Assembly (NCBI GenBank): GCA_035638255.1
Contig: DASRAJ010000160.1
Location: forward strand, 23,918 to 87,917
Reading direction: 5' to 3'
DNA: 64,000 nucleotides
Source: DASRAJ01 sp035638255
Lineage (GTDB): Bacteria > Bacteroidota > Bacteroidia > Chitinophagales > UBA10324
Part shown: positions 23,971 to 32,884 of the stretch, in pieces
Numbering within the stretch: position 1 is the first letter of the stretch
Layout: each line of letters opens with the position of its first letter
The notes under the pieces: generated by a model
What the model saw: the letters and a program-made list of their open reading frames with translations, nothing else
What the model was told of the DNA's origin: nothing
Database searches by the model: none
Made by a program: the position numbers and the translations under genes

Positions 23971-25905
23971 ATGAGTTCAAAGAAGCAGAAGAAAGAAAAT
24001 AAGAAGGTTGTGCAGCACCCAACTGCTGCCATAAAAAACAGTTCGCAGGAGAAACTCACGAGAGTGCTGGCGATTATTGTCGGGGCAGTCGCTGTTATTG
24101 AATACATACAAACTCTCAGCTATAGTTTTGTATTGGACGATTACTCATCAATTATTGAAAACAGCGTGACGCAGGGAGGTTTTCACTCAATCCCCACCAT
24201 TTTTAAAACAACATATCGCTTCGGTTATGCTATTCAGGGAGATGATCTCTACCGGCCCATTCCCAAATCTGTGTTTGCAATCCTGTGGCAACTGTTTCCA
24301 AACAATCCCTTCCCGGGCCATTTGCTTAATGTGTTGTTGTATGCAATTACCGGAATTCTGTTGTTTACCGTACTCACGAAGTTTCTTCCTCTCCGGCAGG
24401 AGTCCTCCGGACAGAAAATTTATCTTGCTTTCATCGCCGCGCTGCTCTTCGTTGCTCACCCGATACACACTGAAGCAGTAGCCAACATCAAAAGCATGGA
24501 TGAGATTCTGAGTTTTTTCTTCTTCGTGATTTCACTTTTTTGGTTGCAGAAGTTTTTGGAAACAGATCGAAAGCGATGGATGATGCTTGCTGCGATCAGT
24601 TATTTTGCATCCCTACTCTCGAAGGAATCTGCAATCACCTGCCTTGCGATTTATCCGCTTGCAATTTTCTTTTTTACCAAAAAATCAATAGCCAAAAATT
24701 TTCAAATCAGCGGACTGATGCTCATTGCTGCTGTTATCTTTCTCATCATCCGATACAGGATTGTTGGAGCCACCGCTCCGCCCAATATGGCTGACAATGC
24801 GTTGCTTGGAGCGAAAGATTTCCTGACTCAGAAAGCTTCCGCCATATTCATGCTGGGTTTGTATCTGAAGTTACTTGTGTTTCCGTACCCCCTCACGTTT
24901 GACTATTCGTATAATCAAATTCCTTTGGTCGGCGCGGGTGACTGGAAATTTTGGATTTCAGCAATCATTTATGCTTCGCTGCTGGTAATTGCCCTGTGGC
25001 GATGGAAGAAAAAAGATTTAATCGCCTTTGGAATCCTGTTTTTTCTCGTCACTATTTCCATCTCTTCCAACCTTTTTATCCTCATCGGCACACACATGGC
25101 AGAGCGATTACTCTATGTGCCGTCATTCGGATTTTGTTTTGCAATAGCTGTTGTGCTGGAAAGATTTATTCAGAAGAATACTGTTTTGAAAGCTGATTCT
25201 CTCAAATCATTTTTTCTGAATCGCGCAGTGTTGAGCAGTATAGCCGGGGCCATTATCCTTCTCTATTCATTGCAAACATGGTCGCAGAATCCGGTTTGGA
25301 AAAACAATTTAGCCCTGGACGAAAGCGGAGTGTTGCGGTCACCCGATAGCCATCGAACACATTTTTATCTCGGCAATTCTTTGCTGAAAAAGGAGTATTA
25401 CTCAAAATTTTCTGACGCTGAGCAAAAGCAAATCATTCAGCGGGGAATTAATGAGTTGAGAAAGTCTGTTACAATCTATCCTGAGTTTGGTGATGCCTGG
25501 CTGCAAATCGGAAATTATTTTTCAGGTATTCATCAGAATGATTCCGCCATATATTATTTTCAAAAAACGCTTCAGCTTGAACCGTATCTCGCCACGGCAC
25601 ACAACAACCTCGGCACTGTATATTTTGATCAGAAGCAATACGACAAGGCGATTGCATCATTCACTGACGCCCTCCGCTATGATCCGAATTACCACGATGC
25701 GTATCGCAATCTCGGAAGTGTTTATGGCACCATTGGAAGATTTCAGGAGGCCATTCCCTACTTCATGAAATCATTGGCAATTGCACCTGCAGATGGAGAG
25801 ACCTGTTATTATCTTGGTGTCACTTACAAGAGTCTCGGCGATATGCAGAATTCTAAATTTTATCTTGACAAAGCCGCTGAGCTGGATCCGCGATTCAAAA
25901 AATAA
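23971..25905 (+). CDS. TMTC-like membrane glycosyltransferase with TPR repeats
   Basis: 644 aa. A lysine-rich cytoplasmic start is followed by about ten membrane segments from residue 30 to 435. The first periplasmic loop has the GT-C type DD motif (YSFVLDDYSSI), and HPIHTEAVANIKSMDE is the DUF1736/TMTC signature. The C-terminal 200 residues hold four to five TPR units (such as AHNNLGTVYFDQKQYDKA). Family knowledge: TMTC proteins transfer mannose from lipid-linked donors to proteins; bacterial relatives are uncharacterised. A 25-bp palindromic repeat element lies within codons near 24391-24415. An intrinsic terminator follows directly. Confidence 0.8.
   Translation: MSSKKQKKENKKVVQHPTAAIKNSSQEKLTRVLAIIVGAVAVIEYIQTLSYSFVLDDYSSIIENSVTQGGFHSIPTIFKTTYRFGYAIQGDDLYRPIPKSVFAILWQLFPNNPFPGHLLNVLLYAITGILLFTVLTKFLPLRQESSGQKIYLAFIAALLFVAHPIHTEAVANIKSMDEILSFFFFVISLFWLQKFLETDRKRWMMLAAISYFASLLSKESAITCLAIYPLAIFFFTKKSIAKNFQISGLMLIAAVIFLIIRYRIVGATAPPNMADNALLGAKDFLTQKASAIFMLGLYLKLLVFPYPLTFDYSYNQIPLVGAGDWKFWISAIIYASLLVIALWRWKKKDLIAFGILFFLVTISISSNLFILIGTHMAERLLYVPSFGFCFAIAVVLERFIQKNTVLKADSLKSFFLNRAVLSSIAGAIILLYSLQTWSQNPVWKNNLALDESGVLRSPDSHRTHFYLGNSLLKKEYYSKFSDAEQKQIIQRGINELRKSVTIYPEFGDAWLQIGNYFSGIHQNDSAIYYFQKTLQLEPYLATAHNNLGTVYFDQKQYDKAIASFTDALRYDPNYHDAYRNLGSVYGTIGRFQEAIPYFMKSLAIAPADGETCYYLGVTYKSLGDMQNSKFYLDKAAELDPRFKK
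24391..24415. repeat. palindromic element copy inside the TMTC-like gene
   Basis: The sequence ctccggcaggagtcctccgg plus ACAGA matches the element found four times in the coiled-coil gene, in the inverted orientation. It is read in frame as PLRQESSGQ in a loop between membrane segments. Confidence 0.65.
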
Positions 25906-25907
25906 AA

Positions 25908-25936
25908 AAGACTTACCGATTGATGATAAGTCTTCT
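25908..25936. terminator. bidirectional terminator
   Basis: AAGACTTA (25908-25915) pairs with TAAGTCTT (25927-25934), with A-rich and T-rich flanks on both sides. It ends the TMTC-like gene on the plus strand and tRNA-Pro on the minus strand. Confidence 0.75.
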
Positions 25937-25941
25937 TATTG

Positions 25942-26015
25942 TCGGGGTGAGAAGACTCGAACTTCCGACCTCCACGTCCCGAACGTGGCGCGCTAGCCAA
26001 CTGCGCTACACCCCG
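25942..26015 (-). tRNA. tRNA-Pro (anticodon CGG)
   Basis: Minus-strand cloverleaf: acceptor CGGGGTG/CACCCCG, D arm GCGCAGTTGGCTAGCGC, anticodon stem CCACG/CGTGG with loop TTCGGGA (CGG), discriminator A. It reads codon CCG. A terminator hairpin follows within about 10 nt. Confidence 0.93.
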
Positions 26016-26177
26016 AAAAAAATAAGAGCGACAAAGTTAACTTTCACTCTCTTCTGCTCAAAACTTTATTCGATTTAAGATACCATAAAAATGCAGGGAT
26101 GATTTCTTTCTGCAAGTACGGGGATTTTAAAACGTTTTTTTTAAAGTGAAGTTGTAACTTTGAATCAAACAATTTTC

Positions 26178-26402
26178 ATGAATCTTACTGAAGAAAAACA
26201 GAAACCGGAACCTCCGCTCTCTAATGTGCAAATGGAATTATTGAAACTTTTTTCTACCAATGTTCCAGACGAGGAATTATTAGAGCTGAAGAAGATCATA
26301 TCTCGTTATCTCTTTGAGAAAGCACGTGACAAAGCTGATAAAATTTGGATTGAAAAAGGTTATGACGAAAACACCATTACTAATTGGCTAAATGAAGGTT
26401 AA
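26178..26402 (+). CDS. putative antitoxin of a PIN-domain toxin-antitoxin pair
   Basis: 74 aa from the ATG at 26178; an in-frame TTG at 26160 is upstream. The protein is helical and charged (ELKKIISRYLFEKARDKADKIWIEKGYD), ending TITNWLNEG. There is no DNA-binding motif I can name. Its stop TAA shares one base with the ATG of the PIN gene (TAATG), the tight coupling expected of a toxin-antitoxin operon. Similar short helical proteins precede PIN genes in many Bacteroidota. It should bind and inhibit the PIN protein and repress the operon (inference). Confidence 0.7.
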   Translation: MNLTEEKQKPEPPLSNVQMELLKLFSTNVPDEELLELKKIISRYLFEKARDKADKIWIEKGYDENTITNWLNEG

Positions 26403-26815
26403 TGTATTGGTCAGTTGTTCTCGATACTAACTGCGTGATTAGTTCTGTATCCCGCTTTTCTCCCAAAAGAATTCTTTTAGACAAATTATTTGAGCAACAA
26501 TTTGAAGCTGTAATTAGCAGCGATATTCTTCTCGAGTATGAAGAGAAAGTGTCAGAAAAATTTAATGATGAGATTGCCGAAGAATTTATATCAGCATTAA
26601 TAATGCTTCCCAATCTGAAGAAAATTGAAACATACTTTCGCTTTTCATTGATTGAAAGAGATCCTGATGATAATAAATTTGTTGATTGTGCCTTTGCTGC
26701 AAATGTTCATTGGCTTGTAACAAATGACAGACACTTTAATATTCTCAAAGCAATTGAATTTCCTAAGATCAACATTATCTCACTTGAAGAATTCATCAAG
26801 TTGCTCGACGATTAA
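26402..26815 (+). CDS. PIN-domain toxin (TIGR00305-like)
   Basis: 137 aa. The PIN fold is recognised by VVLDTNCVISS with Asp8, DILLEYEEKV with Glu45, RDPDDNKFVDCAFAA with Asp90, and WLVTNDRHF with Asp109, the four acidic residues that bind metal in the ribonuclease centre. The length is normal. Such toxins cut RNA when freed from the antitoxin. It is coupled to the antitoxin by a one-base overlap. Its last 20 bp overlap the 3' end of the convergent decarboxylase gene. Confidence 0.85.
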   Translation: MYWSVVLDTNCVISSVSRFSPKRILLDKLFEQQFEAVISSDILLEYEEKVSEKFNDEIAEEFISALIMLPNLKKIETYFRFSLIERDPDDNKFVDCAFAANVHWLVTNDRHFNILKAIEFPKINIISLEEFIKLLDD

Positions 26816-28271
26816 GCTCGTGTACTTTCTCTTTCAAGACTTCCAACAAGATATCTATGGTCTTCAAATGCGTTCTGAAAGCAAGGATCGCCGCACGCAA
26901 AACAAATTTTCCATCGAGCATCGTGGATGAAATAAAAACTCTGCCATCCTTCTGCACTTCTTCCACCAATCGTTTATTGAGTTCATTGGCAGCTTCGAGC
27001 GCTGAAGTTTCCGAAGCCGGGCTATTATTCTTTGGAACGTAGCGATAGGTTACCACTGATAACTCGGGCTCGGGTCCAACTTCAAATCCAAGCTTCTGCA
27101 CTTCATCATAAAAGTATTGTGCAAGCAGAAGTTTTTCTTCAAGGCAGGCGCGAAACGGTTTTACTCCATGCAACTTCAGCGGCAGCCACATCCGCAAACC
27201 GCGGAAATGCTTTGTCAACTCAGGAGAAACTTCTGCAGGAGAAATTTCTTCGGTGGCTGTATTCGCATCCTGCATGTAGTTGGCCTGATAGAAATGCGAT
27301 TGCTGTAAAATACTTTTGTCTTTCACCATCACGACTCCCGTTCCATAAGGGAGAAACAATCCTTTGTGCGGGTCCACCACAATGGAATCGGATGATTCAA
27401 TGCCTTTGAGTTTACGCTTCCCTTCATCCGTTAAAGCAAAAAACCCTCCGTATGCTCCATCAATGTGATACCACAGTTCATGCTTTTTCGCCACAGCGCC
27501 AATTTCTTCGAGCGGATCAATGGCACCTGTATCCGTAGTGCCTGCGCTTGCGATCACGAGGAACGGAATCATCCTGTGCGTTTTGTCCATCTTGATCATC
27601 TTGTCCAGCTCACCGGCATTCATCCGGTAATGATCATCCATGGGTACATAACGGATCACGCTCTCTTTCAAACCAGCGATACGGATTGCTTTGTCAAGAG
27701 AATGATGTACCTGCTTTGTGAGATAGATCACGGCCTTTTCATAGTCGCGCGACTTGATGAGCGATGCATCGCGGGCGCACACAATGGCAATGAGATTGGC
27801 TATGCTTCCGCCGGATGTGAGATTGCCTGCTGCATCGGAAGGGTATCCCATCACATCAGCGATCCAGCGAATGAGCATGTTCTCCATGCGCACGGCACCG
27901 GGTCCTGCGAAGTACACGCCTGCATAACGGTTGAAAACATCTGCGAGATAATCGCCGAGTGCGCTGTAATAAATGCCGCCGCCGGGAATGTAACCGAGAT
28001 GCCCTCCGCTTGCAGGATTGAGTCCGGGAGTGTCAACGTGATTTTTTAAAAGTGAAATGAGCAGCGCCGGATCAGCAGGATGTTCTGTGATTGGAAAAGA
28101 AAGCAATCCGGTATCATCTCCATTATTTATGTTGAAAGCATTAAGGTTTTCAATTCCATTCAAAAAAGTTTCTGCGTAATCAATCACGTGCTTGCGAATC
28201 TCGTCGCGCTTGCCCGGGGATGGCTCAAGCTGCCGTGAAATTTTTTCGAGCTGAAGAATCTGATCGCGCAT
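26796..28271 (-). CDS. PLP-dependent group II amino-acid decarboxylase
   Basis: 491 aa. The fold-type I decarboxylase family (aromatic-L-amino-acid/glutamate decarboxylase-like) is clear: NPASGGHLGYIPGGGIYYSA, LTSGGSIANLIA for phosphate binding, VHHSLDKA (His189/190, ring stacking), HIDGAYGG with Asp271, and DPHKGLFLPYG with the Schiff-base Lys303. It removes the carboxyl group from an amino acid, probably aromatic; the substrate cannot be read from sequence. No signal peptide is present. It stands alone and is convergent with the PIN gene, with a 20-bp overlap. Confidence 0.88.
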   Translation of the reverse strand: MRDQILQLEKISRQLEPSPGKRDEIRKHVIDYAETFLNGIENLNAFNINNGDDTGLLSFPITEHPADPALLISLLKNHVDTPGLNPASGGHLGYIPGGGIYYSALGDYLADVFNRYAGVYFAGPGAVRMENMLIRWIADVMGYPSDAAGNLTSGGSIANLIAIVCARDASLIKSRDYEKAVIYLTKQVHHSLDKAIRIAGLKESVIRYVPMDDHYRMNAGELDKMIKMDKTHRMIPFLVIASAGTTDTGAIDPLEEIGAVAKKHELWYHIDGAYGGFFALTDEGKRKLKGIESSDSIVVDPHKGLFLPYGTGVVMVKDKSILQQSHFYQANYMQDANTATEEISPAEVSPELTKHFRGLRMWLPLKLHGVKPFRACLEEKLLLAQYFYDEVQKLGFEVGPEPELSVVTYRYVPKNNSPASETSALEAANELNKRLVEEVQKDGRVFISSTMLDGKFVLRAAILAFRTHLKTIDILLEVLKEKVHELNRRAT

Positions 28272-28347
28272 GATGTGCGAACAAAAGAAGAAAAATCTTT
28301 TTGTAAAGTGAAGCGAGAATCAACAATGCATGTTCCTGTTACAAGGT

Positions 28348-28923
28348 TTACCGGTAAACAAACTTGCCGGAGAACAAAATCTTTTGTGCATTTCTCACTT
28401 GAAAAAAATACATTCTTGACGGAAAAACCCTCCAATCAAGAGAAACGGCGTCACCATAAGTCTGCCATGACTGAATCATTTGTCCCTGTAAATTGAAAAT
28501 AGAAAGGGTGAGATTTTCATGATTAGGGTTGGAAAAAAAAATTGTATTCGAAACAACGACAAATTCATTTCCATAATCAACATACCACAGTTTGATTACC
28601 TTAGAATACCCGAACTGCCCAAAGTTGATTCGATAGTAGTTGAACTGATTTTTCACAGGGAGGGAATCATCAAAAGAATAACTCACATCAAAATTGCTGC
28701 TGCCGCAAACACCGGGTATGGTGCCGATGGTTTCGAAATGAATGCTGTCAGTTGATCGCTGCACTTCTGTTCCTGAACATGTGATTCCGCCATGAACGGT
28801 GAAATCAAGGTGAATGTAGTTTTCAATTTGCCGTCCGCTGAAGTGCGCGAGCAAATCAGATTGTGCAAATGCAACAGAAGTGTTGATTGTCAAAACAAGT
28901 ACTAGCAAAATTTTTTTCTCCAT
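28348..28923 (-). CDS. secreted protein with T9SS sorting domain
   Basis: 191 aa. A signal peptide (KKILLVLVLTINTSVAFAQS) precedes a fibronectin-III-like stretch often seen next to sorting domains (VQRSTDSIHFETIG, QFNYYRINFGQFGYSKV). The C-terminus (FFSNPNHENLTLSIFNLQGQ to GKFVYR) is a slightly degenerate type A sorting domain. It would be exported by type IX secretion and cleaved or anchored at the surface. With no separate functional domain, it may be a truncated member of a larger family. Confidence 0.7.
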   Translation of the reverse strand: MEKKILLVLVLTINTSVAFAQSDLLAHFSGRQIENYIHLDFTVHGGITCSGTEVQRSTDSIHFETIGTIPGVCGSSNFDVSYSFDDSLPVKNQFNYYRINFGQFGYSKVIKLWYVDYGNEFVVVSNTIFFSNPNHENLTLSIFNLQGQMIQSWQTYGDAVSLDWRVFPSRMYFFQVRNAQKILFSGKFVYR

Positions 28924-29045
28924 GATAGTTCAATCCATAAAATTACCACAAACATATAAGTGACGAAGAAATTGCGCGTCAGACTGATTAATGACGAATA
29001 CCTTTAACCTTTGACCATCGTTAGCAAATTTGTAAACCTTTAATC

Positions 29046-30590
29046 ATGAGATCAGAAAGAATTTCCATACTCAAAGTCAACCTGATCTTTACAATGCTCA
29101 TTTCAATTCCTGTTTTCTCTTCTGCACAAAATTGGGAATGGGTTAGGCAAGAAGGAGGAACAGCAGGTACCGAGAACTCTAATTCAATTGCCACTGATCC
29201 CTGGAGTAATTGTTACATCGCTGGCTCAATAGTCGGTTCGAATGGATTTATGTCGAAGTATAATTCTATGGGTGAATTTTTGTGGACTAAAGATCTTGCG
29301 ACATCCCTTGAGAGCGTCACTATTGACGGAACAGGAAAAGTTTATGTTACCGGTAAAAACAATTCCCATTTCATTATTGCAAAGCTTGATTCTTCTGGTT
29401 CGCTTTTATGGATAAAAGAAGCAGCACAGGATTCATGGGGGAAATCACTTTCAAAAGATGCTTACGGAAATATTTATGTAACCGGTACCTTTTCTGACAC
29501 GCTTCAACTTGATTCGTTTCATCTGAGTGAAGGAAGTTCTTTTATTGCTAAGTATGATTCATCAGGAAATTGTGAATGGGCAAAAGTCGCCAGTTACGGT
29601 GGCTATTCTAATAGTATTAGTACTGATGCTTTTGGTAACGCTTATGTTACAGGACGATTTTATGGAATAAGTTCTTTCGGTTTATTTCAACTTACTTGTC
29701 TTGGCGCGGTTGATATTTTTATTGCAAAATATGATAGCGGAGGAAATTGCCTTTGGGCAAAACGTTCCGGTGGAGCAAGACCATTCATCAATTCCACCAT
29801 GGATAATGGATATGCTGTAGCGACTACAATACAAGGAAATGTTTACGTAGCCGGTTCATTCACTGACACTGCTACTTTTGGTTTGGATACTCTCGTCAAT
29901 TTAGGCTCCGGGAACGATGTTTTTATAGCCAAATATGATGGAGATGGAAATATAATTTGGGTTAAGCAGGCAGGAGGAGTTATTGATGATGAGGGACGCT
30001 GCTTAGCGGTTGACGAAGAAGGGAATGTTTATCTTGGAGGGTCTTTTGTAAATTCAATTGCGTTTGGGTCTGCGACACTTATTGGCTATGGTAACTATGA
30101 TTTGTTTGTTGCAAAACTGGATGCTTCAGGAAACTCTCAATGGGCAATTAGTGCCGGTGGTCCCGCATGGAATGAATTTGTAAACGGAATCGCATTAGAT
30201 GCAAGCAATGATATCGTTTTCACCGGTGAATTTTGTTCCCCGGCATTTTTTGGATCAGATACTTTAATCAGCGCCGGGCAACCTGATATTTATATTGCTA
30301 AGCTGGGAAACATTTCAGGAATAAATGAGTTTTCAAATTTTGAAACTGTTGCACTGTTTCCTAATCCCTCTGAGGATTTTATCAATGTTCAAATTCAATT
30401 GCATCATGCAGCATCTATTTCTGTTGAATTATTTACGATCTCCGGTCAATCCCTTTCACAAACAAACTTTAAAAATCAAACAGGCATAGCGAATTATTTT
30501 CTCGATATCTCAAAATATCCGGAAGGAATTTATCTGATGCAAATACGCGGAAGCCAGAATTTCCTTACTCGGAAAATTATTAAACAGTAA
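29046..30590 (+). CDS. SBBP-repeat surface protein, T9SS cargo
   Basis: 514 aa. A signal peptide (ILKVNLIFTMLISIPVFSSAQ) is followed by seven to eight SBBP beta-propeller-type repeats of about 50 residues, each with IAKYDSSGNCEWAK-like and DAFGNAYVTGRF-like segments. The C-terminal ALFPNPSEDFINVQI ... GIYLMQIRGSQNFLTRKIIK is a type A T9SS sorting domain. It is a cell-surface or secreted protein; the ligand is not known. It is divergent from the small T9SS gene upstream. Confidence 0.85.
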   Translation: MRSERISILKVNLIFTMLISIPVFSSAQNWEWVRQEGGTAGTENSNSIATDPWSNCYIAGSIVGSNGFMSKYNSMGEFLWTKDLATSLESVTIDGTGKVYVTGKNNSHFIIAKLDSSGSLLWIKEAAQDSWGKSLSKDAYGNIYVTGTFSDTLQLDSFHLSEGSSFIAKYDSSGNCEWAKVASYGGYSNSISTDAFGNAYVTGRFYGISSFGLFQLTCLGAVDIFIAKYDSGGNCLWAKRSGGARPFINSTMDNGYAVATTIQGNVYVAGSFTDTATFGLDTLVNLGSGNDVFIAKYDGDGNIIWVKQAGGVIDDEGRCLAVDEEGNVYLGGSFVNSIAFGSATLIGYGNYDLFVAKLDASGNSQWAISAGGPAWNEFVNGIALDASNDIVFTGEFCSPAFFGSDTLISAGQPDIYIAKLGNISGINEFSNFETVALFPNPSEDFINVQIQLHHAASISVELFTISGQSLSQTNFKNQTGIANYFLDISKYPEGIYLMQIRGSQNFLTRKIIKQ

Positions 30591-30592
30591 TC

Positions 30593-30994
30593 TCATTTTT
30601 TTTGTAACCTCTTTTTCTTCTTCTGCCTCGCCACCTCTTCATCCACCATTATCGCTTCATGAATAATTTCCAGCAACAGCTCTTCTTTGATTTCTTTCAC
30701 ATTATAAAAACGGATGAGTCCGAATCTTTTCCTGTTGCCCATTTCAATAATGCCTTGCTCATTCGATAGTAAATTGCCACGGCAAAAACCAATGAACACT
30801 CCCCGCTTTGGGCCACCCCAAACTCCTGCCGGCCATATACAAGTCACGGGACGGTGTCGGAAATAATAAGGAACACCATAAAAGAACTTCTCCTCGAAAT
30901 CAGGAGCAGCGCTTAGGATAATGGTGCGCAGCCGCTCACAGATTTCACGATTTTCTTTTGGGAGATCAAAAAAGAATTCTTCAACTGTGGTCAT
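30593..30994 (-). CDS. DUF1801 family protein
   Basis: 133 aa from the ATG at 30994; a GTG four codons upstream lies in the terminator. TTVEEFFFDLPKENREICERLR and APDFEEKFFYGVPYYFRHRP are typical of DUF1801 (YdhG-like), a small cytoplasmic fold related to iron chaperone frataxin-like or phosphatase accessory proteins in some annotations. The basic C-terminal tail (ARQKKKKRLQKK) is long. Function is not established. The start codon abuts the T-run of the terminator for the upstream gene. Confidence 0.75.
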   Translation of the reverse strand: MTTVEEFFFDLPKENREICERLRTIILSAAPDFEEKFFYGVPYYFRHRPVTCIWPAGVWGGPKRGVFIGFCRGNLLSNEQGIIEMGNRKRFGLIRFYNVKEIKEELLLEIIHEAIMVDEEVARQKKKKRLQKK

Positions 30995-31032
30995 AAAAAA
31001 ATTCACTGCCGCTCCTGAAAACAGCAGTGAAA
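30994..31032 (-). terminator. intrinsic terminator of the DUF6249-like gene
   Basis: On the minus strand TTCACTGC (31031-31024) pairs with GCAGTGAA (31009-31002), followed by seven T residues. The T-run reaches the start of the DUF1801 gene. Confidence 0.75.
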
Positions 31033-31054
31033 ATTACAAAGTGAAATAAATCCT

Positions 31055-31414
31055 TCAGTTTGGCTGATTCGTCTTTTCCTTTTCTTCGTAACGCCTTTCA
31101 AAAACATAGCTGATTACTAATCCCAATCCTCCGAATATGGCGATAAGTCCAAAGTAAATGGCAGGAGCTTTTTCATCGGAAGTCATCAGCACATAATTCG
31201 TTAAGTAGAATGACAGCAACAAACCCAGGCCAACACCACAAACAATCAACCCCCACTTGAGAGTTTGCAACGGACGGGATCTTTTTTGAGGCTGAACGGG
31301 AGCCATGCCTCTTTCAATCATCGCCATGCGCTCCTTGTTGGATAAATAGCGAAGACCAAAAATCATGGCGAAAGCGCCCAGGGAAATTAAAATCGGAATA
31401 AGAATAGCACTCAT
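31055..31414 (-). CDS. DUF6249-like small membrane protein
   Basis: 119 aa. There are three hydrophobic segments at about residues 3-22, 52-72 and 84-104. Between the first two lies NKERMAMIERGM, the conserved stretch of this family. The C-terminus is charged (FERRYEEKEKTNQPN). Such proteins often sit next to ECF sigma/anti-sigma genes in Bacteroidota, and here the sigma gene is divergent, 157 bp away. A membrane-stress role is inferred only from that context. Confidence 0.65.
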   Translation of the reverse strand: MSAILIPILISLGAFAMIFGLRYLSNKERMAMIERGMAPVQPQKRSRPLQTLKWGLIVCGVGLGLLLSFYLTNYVLMTSDEKAPAIYFGLIAIFGGLGLVISYVFERRYEEKEKTNQPN

Positions 31415-31571
31415 TGTAAGTTGTTTTTAGAGTTAAGAAATCTTTTAAAAAATCGCATCACACCATTTGACAACAGCAAAAAACATTTGGTTACACCTCT
31501 CCAAAAGTTTTTATTTAATTATCTTTCATGAACGTGTAACCTCTCCTCAATAATTAACGACTTATTGCTGC

Positions 31572-32156
31572 ATGCCCGACCAAACCACGGACTTAGTGCT
31601 GATCGAAAGCGTGATCGCAGGCAATCAATCAGCGTTTGCTGAATTGGTGAAGCGGTACCAGCGATACGTTTTTACAGTAGCATTAAATTTTGTGAAGCGG
31701 AGGGAAGATGCGGAAGAGATTGCACAGGATTGTTTTGTGAAAGTGTATCGTTCATTGGCAACTTTCAAAATGGAATCGAAATTCTCGACATGGCTCTACG
31801 GTATTGTCTATTACACCTCGATGACTTTTTTGAGGAAGAAACAAGTGGACAAAGTTTCGATTGATGATGAAGAGACTTTTTTGCAGTTGGAGAATAAGGA
31901 ATCAGACTTTAAAGCTGATAAAGCCGAGAAGAAATCGAGAAGTGAATACATTCAGCTTGCAATGAAGAGTTTGTTGCCGGATGATGCAATGGTCTTAACT
32001 TTGTTCTACCAGGGTGAGCAATCGTTGGAGGAAATCGCAAAGGCCACTGGCTATGAGGCGAACACGGTAAAAGTGAAACTGCATCGCGCGCGATTGAGGA
32101 TGAAAGAGAAATTGGAGTTGATGTTGAAAGAAGAAGTGAAGGACTTGATTAATTAA
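31572..32156 (+). CDS. ECF RNA polymerase sigma factor
   Basis: 194 aa. Region 2 is seen as AFAELVKRYQRYVFTVALNFV and EDAEEIAQDCFVKVYRSL, followed by FSTWLYGIVYYTSMTFLRKK. Region 4 is AMVLTLFYQGEQSLEEIAKAT and TVKVKLHRARLRMKEKL. This is a standard SigW/RpoE-like sigma factor with two DNA-binding regions and a charged linker. The next gene on the same strand looks like its membrane anti-sigma factor, so it is probably held inactive until an envelope signal arrives. Confidence 0.9.
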   Translation: MPDQTTDLVLIESVIAGNQSAFAELVKRYQRYVFTVALNFVKRREDAEEIAQDCFVKVYRSLATFKMESKFSTWLYGIVYYTSMTFLRKKQVDKVSIDDEETFLQLENKESDFKADKAEKKSRSEYIQLAMKSLLPDDAMVLTLFYQGEQSLEEIAKATGYEANTVKVKLHRARLRMKEKLELMLKEEVKDLIN

Positions 32157-32311
32157 AATTCCAAATTCCAAATCACAAATAAATAACAATCTGAAAAAAT
32201 TTCAAACCCAATTCCCGGCATGTAAAAAATCGCTCGTGCAGACAACATCCAGTTTTTGAAAATTGAACTTTTGGATCTTATTTGGATTTTGGAATTTGGT
32301 ACTTGGAATTT
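32157..32311. repeat. imperfect inverted repeat between sigma and anti-sigma genes
   Basis: AAATTCCAAATTCCAAAT-like sequence just after the sigma stop is mirrored by TTTGGATTTTGGAATTTGG and ACTTGGAATTT near 32281-32311. The arms are about 100 bp apart and could fold in the transcript. No gene is supported in this 167-bp gap. Confidence 0.5.
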
Positions 32312-32323
32312 AAAACAGAAAAT

Positions 32324-32818
32324 ATGAAACCAATTGAAGAACGCCTCTGGGAATTCATTGACGGCACATGTAGTGCCGGTGAAAAAATCTCTATTGAAAA
32401 ATTGCTGCAGGCTGATCCTGCTGTGAAACTGTTGTACGAAGAATTTCTATCGCTCTCAGGAAACTTGAAAGCGATGGAGTTGGATGAACCTTCGATGCGC
32501 TTCACGCAAAATGTGATGGATCGGATTGCACTTGAGCTTGCCCCCAAACCTCTCATCACTAAGATTGATAAACGTATCATCAATATCATCGCCGGATTTT
32601 TTATAGTTACTCTTTCTTCTCTGGTGATTTTTACGCTCACACAATTAAAGTGGACTTCCGGTGATCAGAATTTTTCTTTCAGCATGCCGCAAGTCAACTG
32701 GTCAATACTTAGTGGTTCGGCAGTTGTTCAGGGATCACTGATAGCCTTTGTAATTATTGGCTTGTTTGCGCTTGACAGGTTGTTGCAGCATCGCAGGCGC
32801 ATGCGCGCGCCTCTCTAA
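32324..32818 (+). CDS. putative anti-sigma factor
   Basis: 164 aa from the ATG at 32324. The cytoplasmic N-domain (EERLWEFIDGTCSAGEKISIEKLL to LLYEEFLSLS) has the shape of a zinc-less anti-sigma domain. The first membrane segment is at about residues 88-106 (IINIIAGFFIVTLSSLVIF) and a second is near 132-150. It lies 167 bp after the ECF sigma gene on the same strand. It should sequester that sigma factor at the membrane. Family assignment rests on layout and context more than on a motif. Confidence 0.65.
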   Translation: MKPIEERLWEFIDGTCSAGEKISIEKLLQADPAVKLLYEEFLSLSGNLKAMELDEPSMRFTQNVMDRIALELAPKPLITKIDKRIINIIAGFFIVTLSSLVIFTLTQLKWTSGDQNFSFSMPQVNWSILSGSAVVQGSLIAFVIIGLFALDRLLQHRRRMRAPL

Positions 32819-32884
32819 ACTTCACCGTTTACGATGCGCTAACTTTACCAGGCATGCGTGGATAGTGCGGTTAAATTTCCTTCC

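Noticed and set aside
28348..28923. Pseudogene of a larger T9SS protein
   Set aside because: The gene is short but has an intact signal peptide and C-terminal domain; there is no frameshift to show it is broken.
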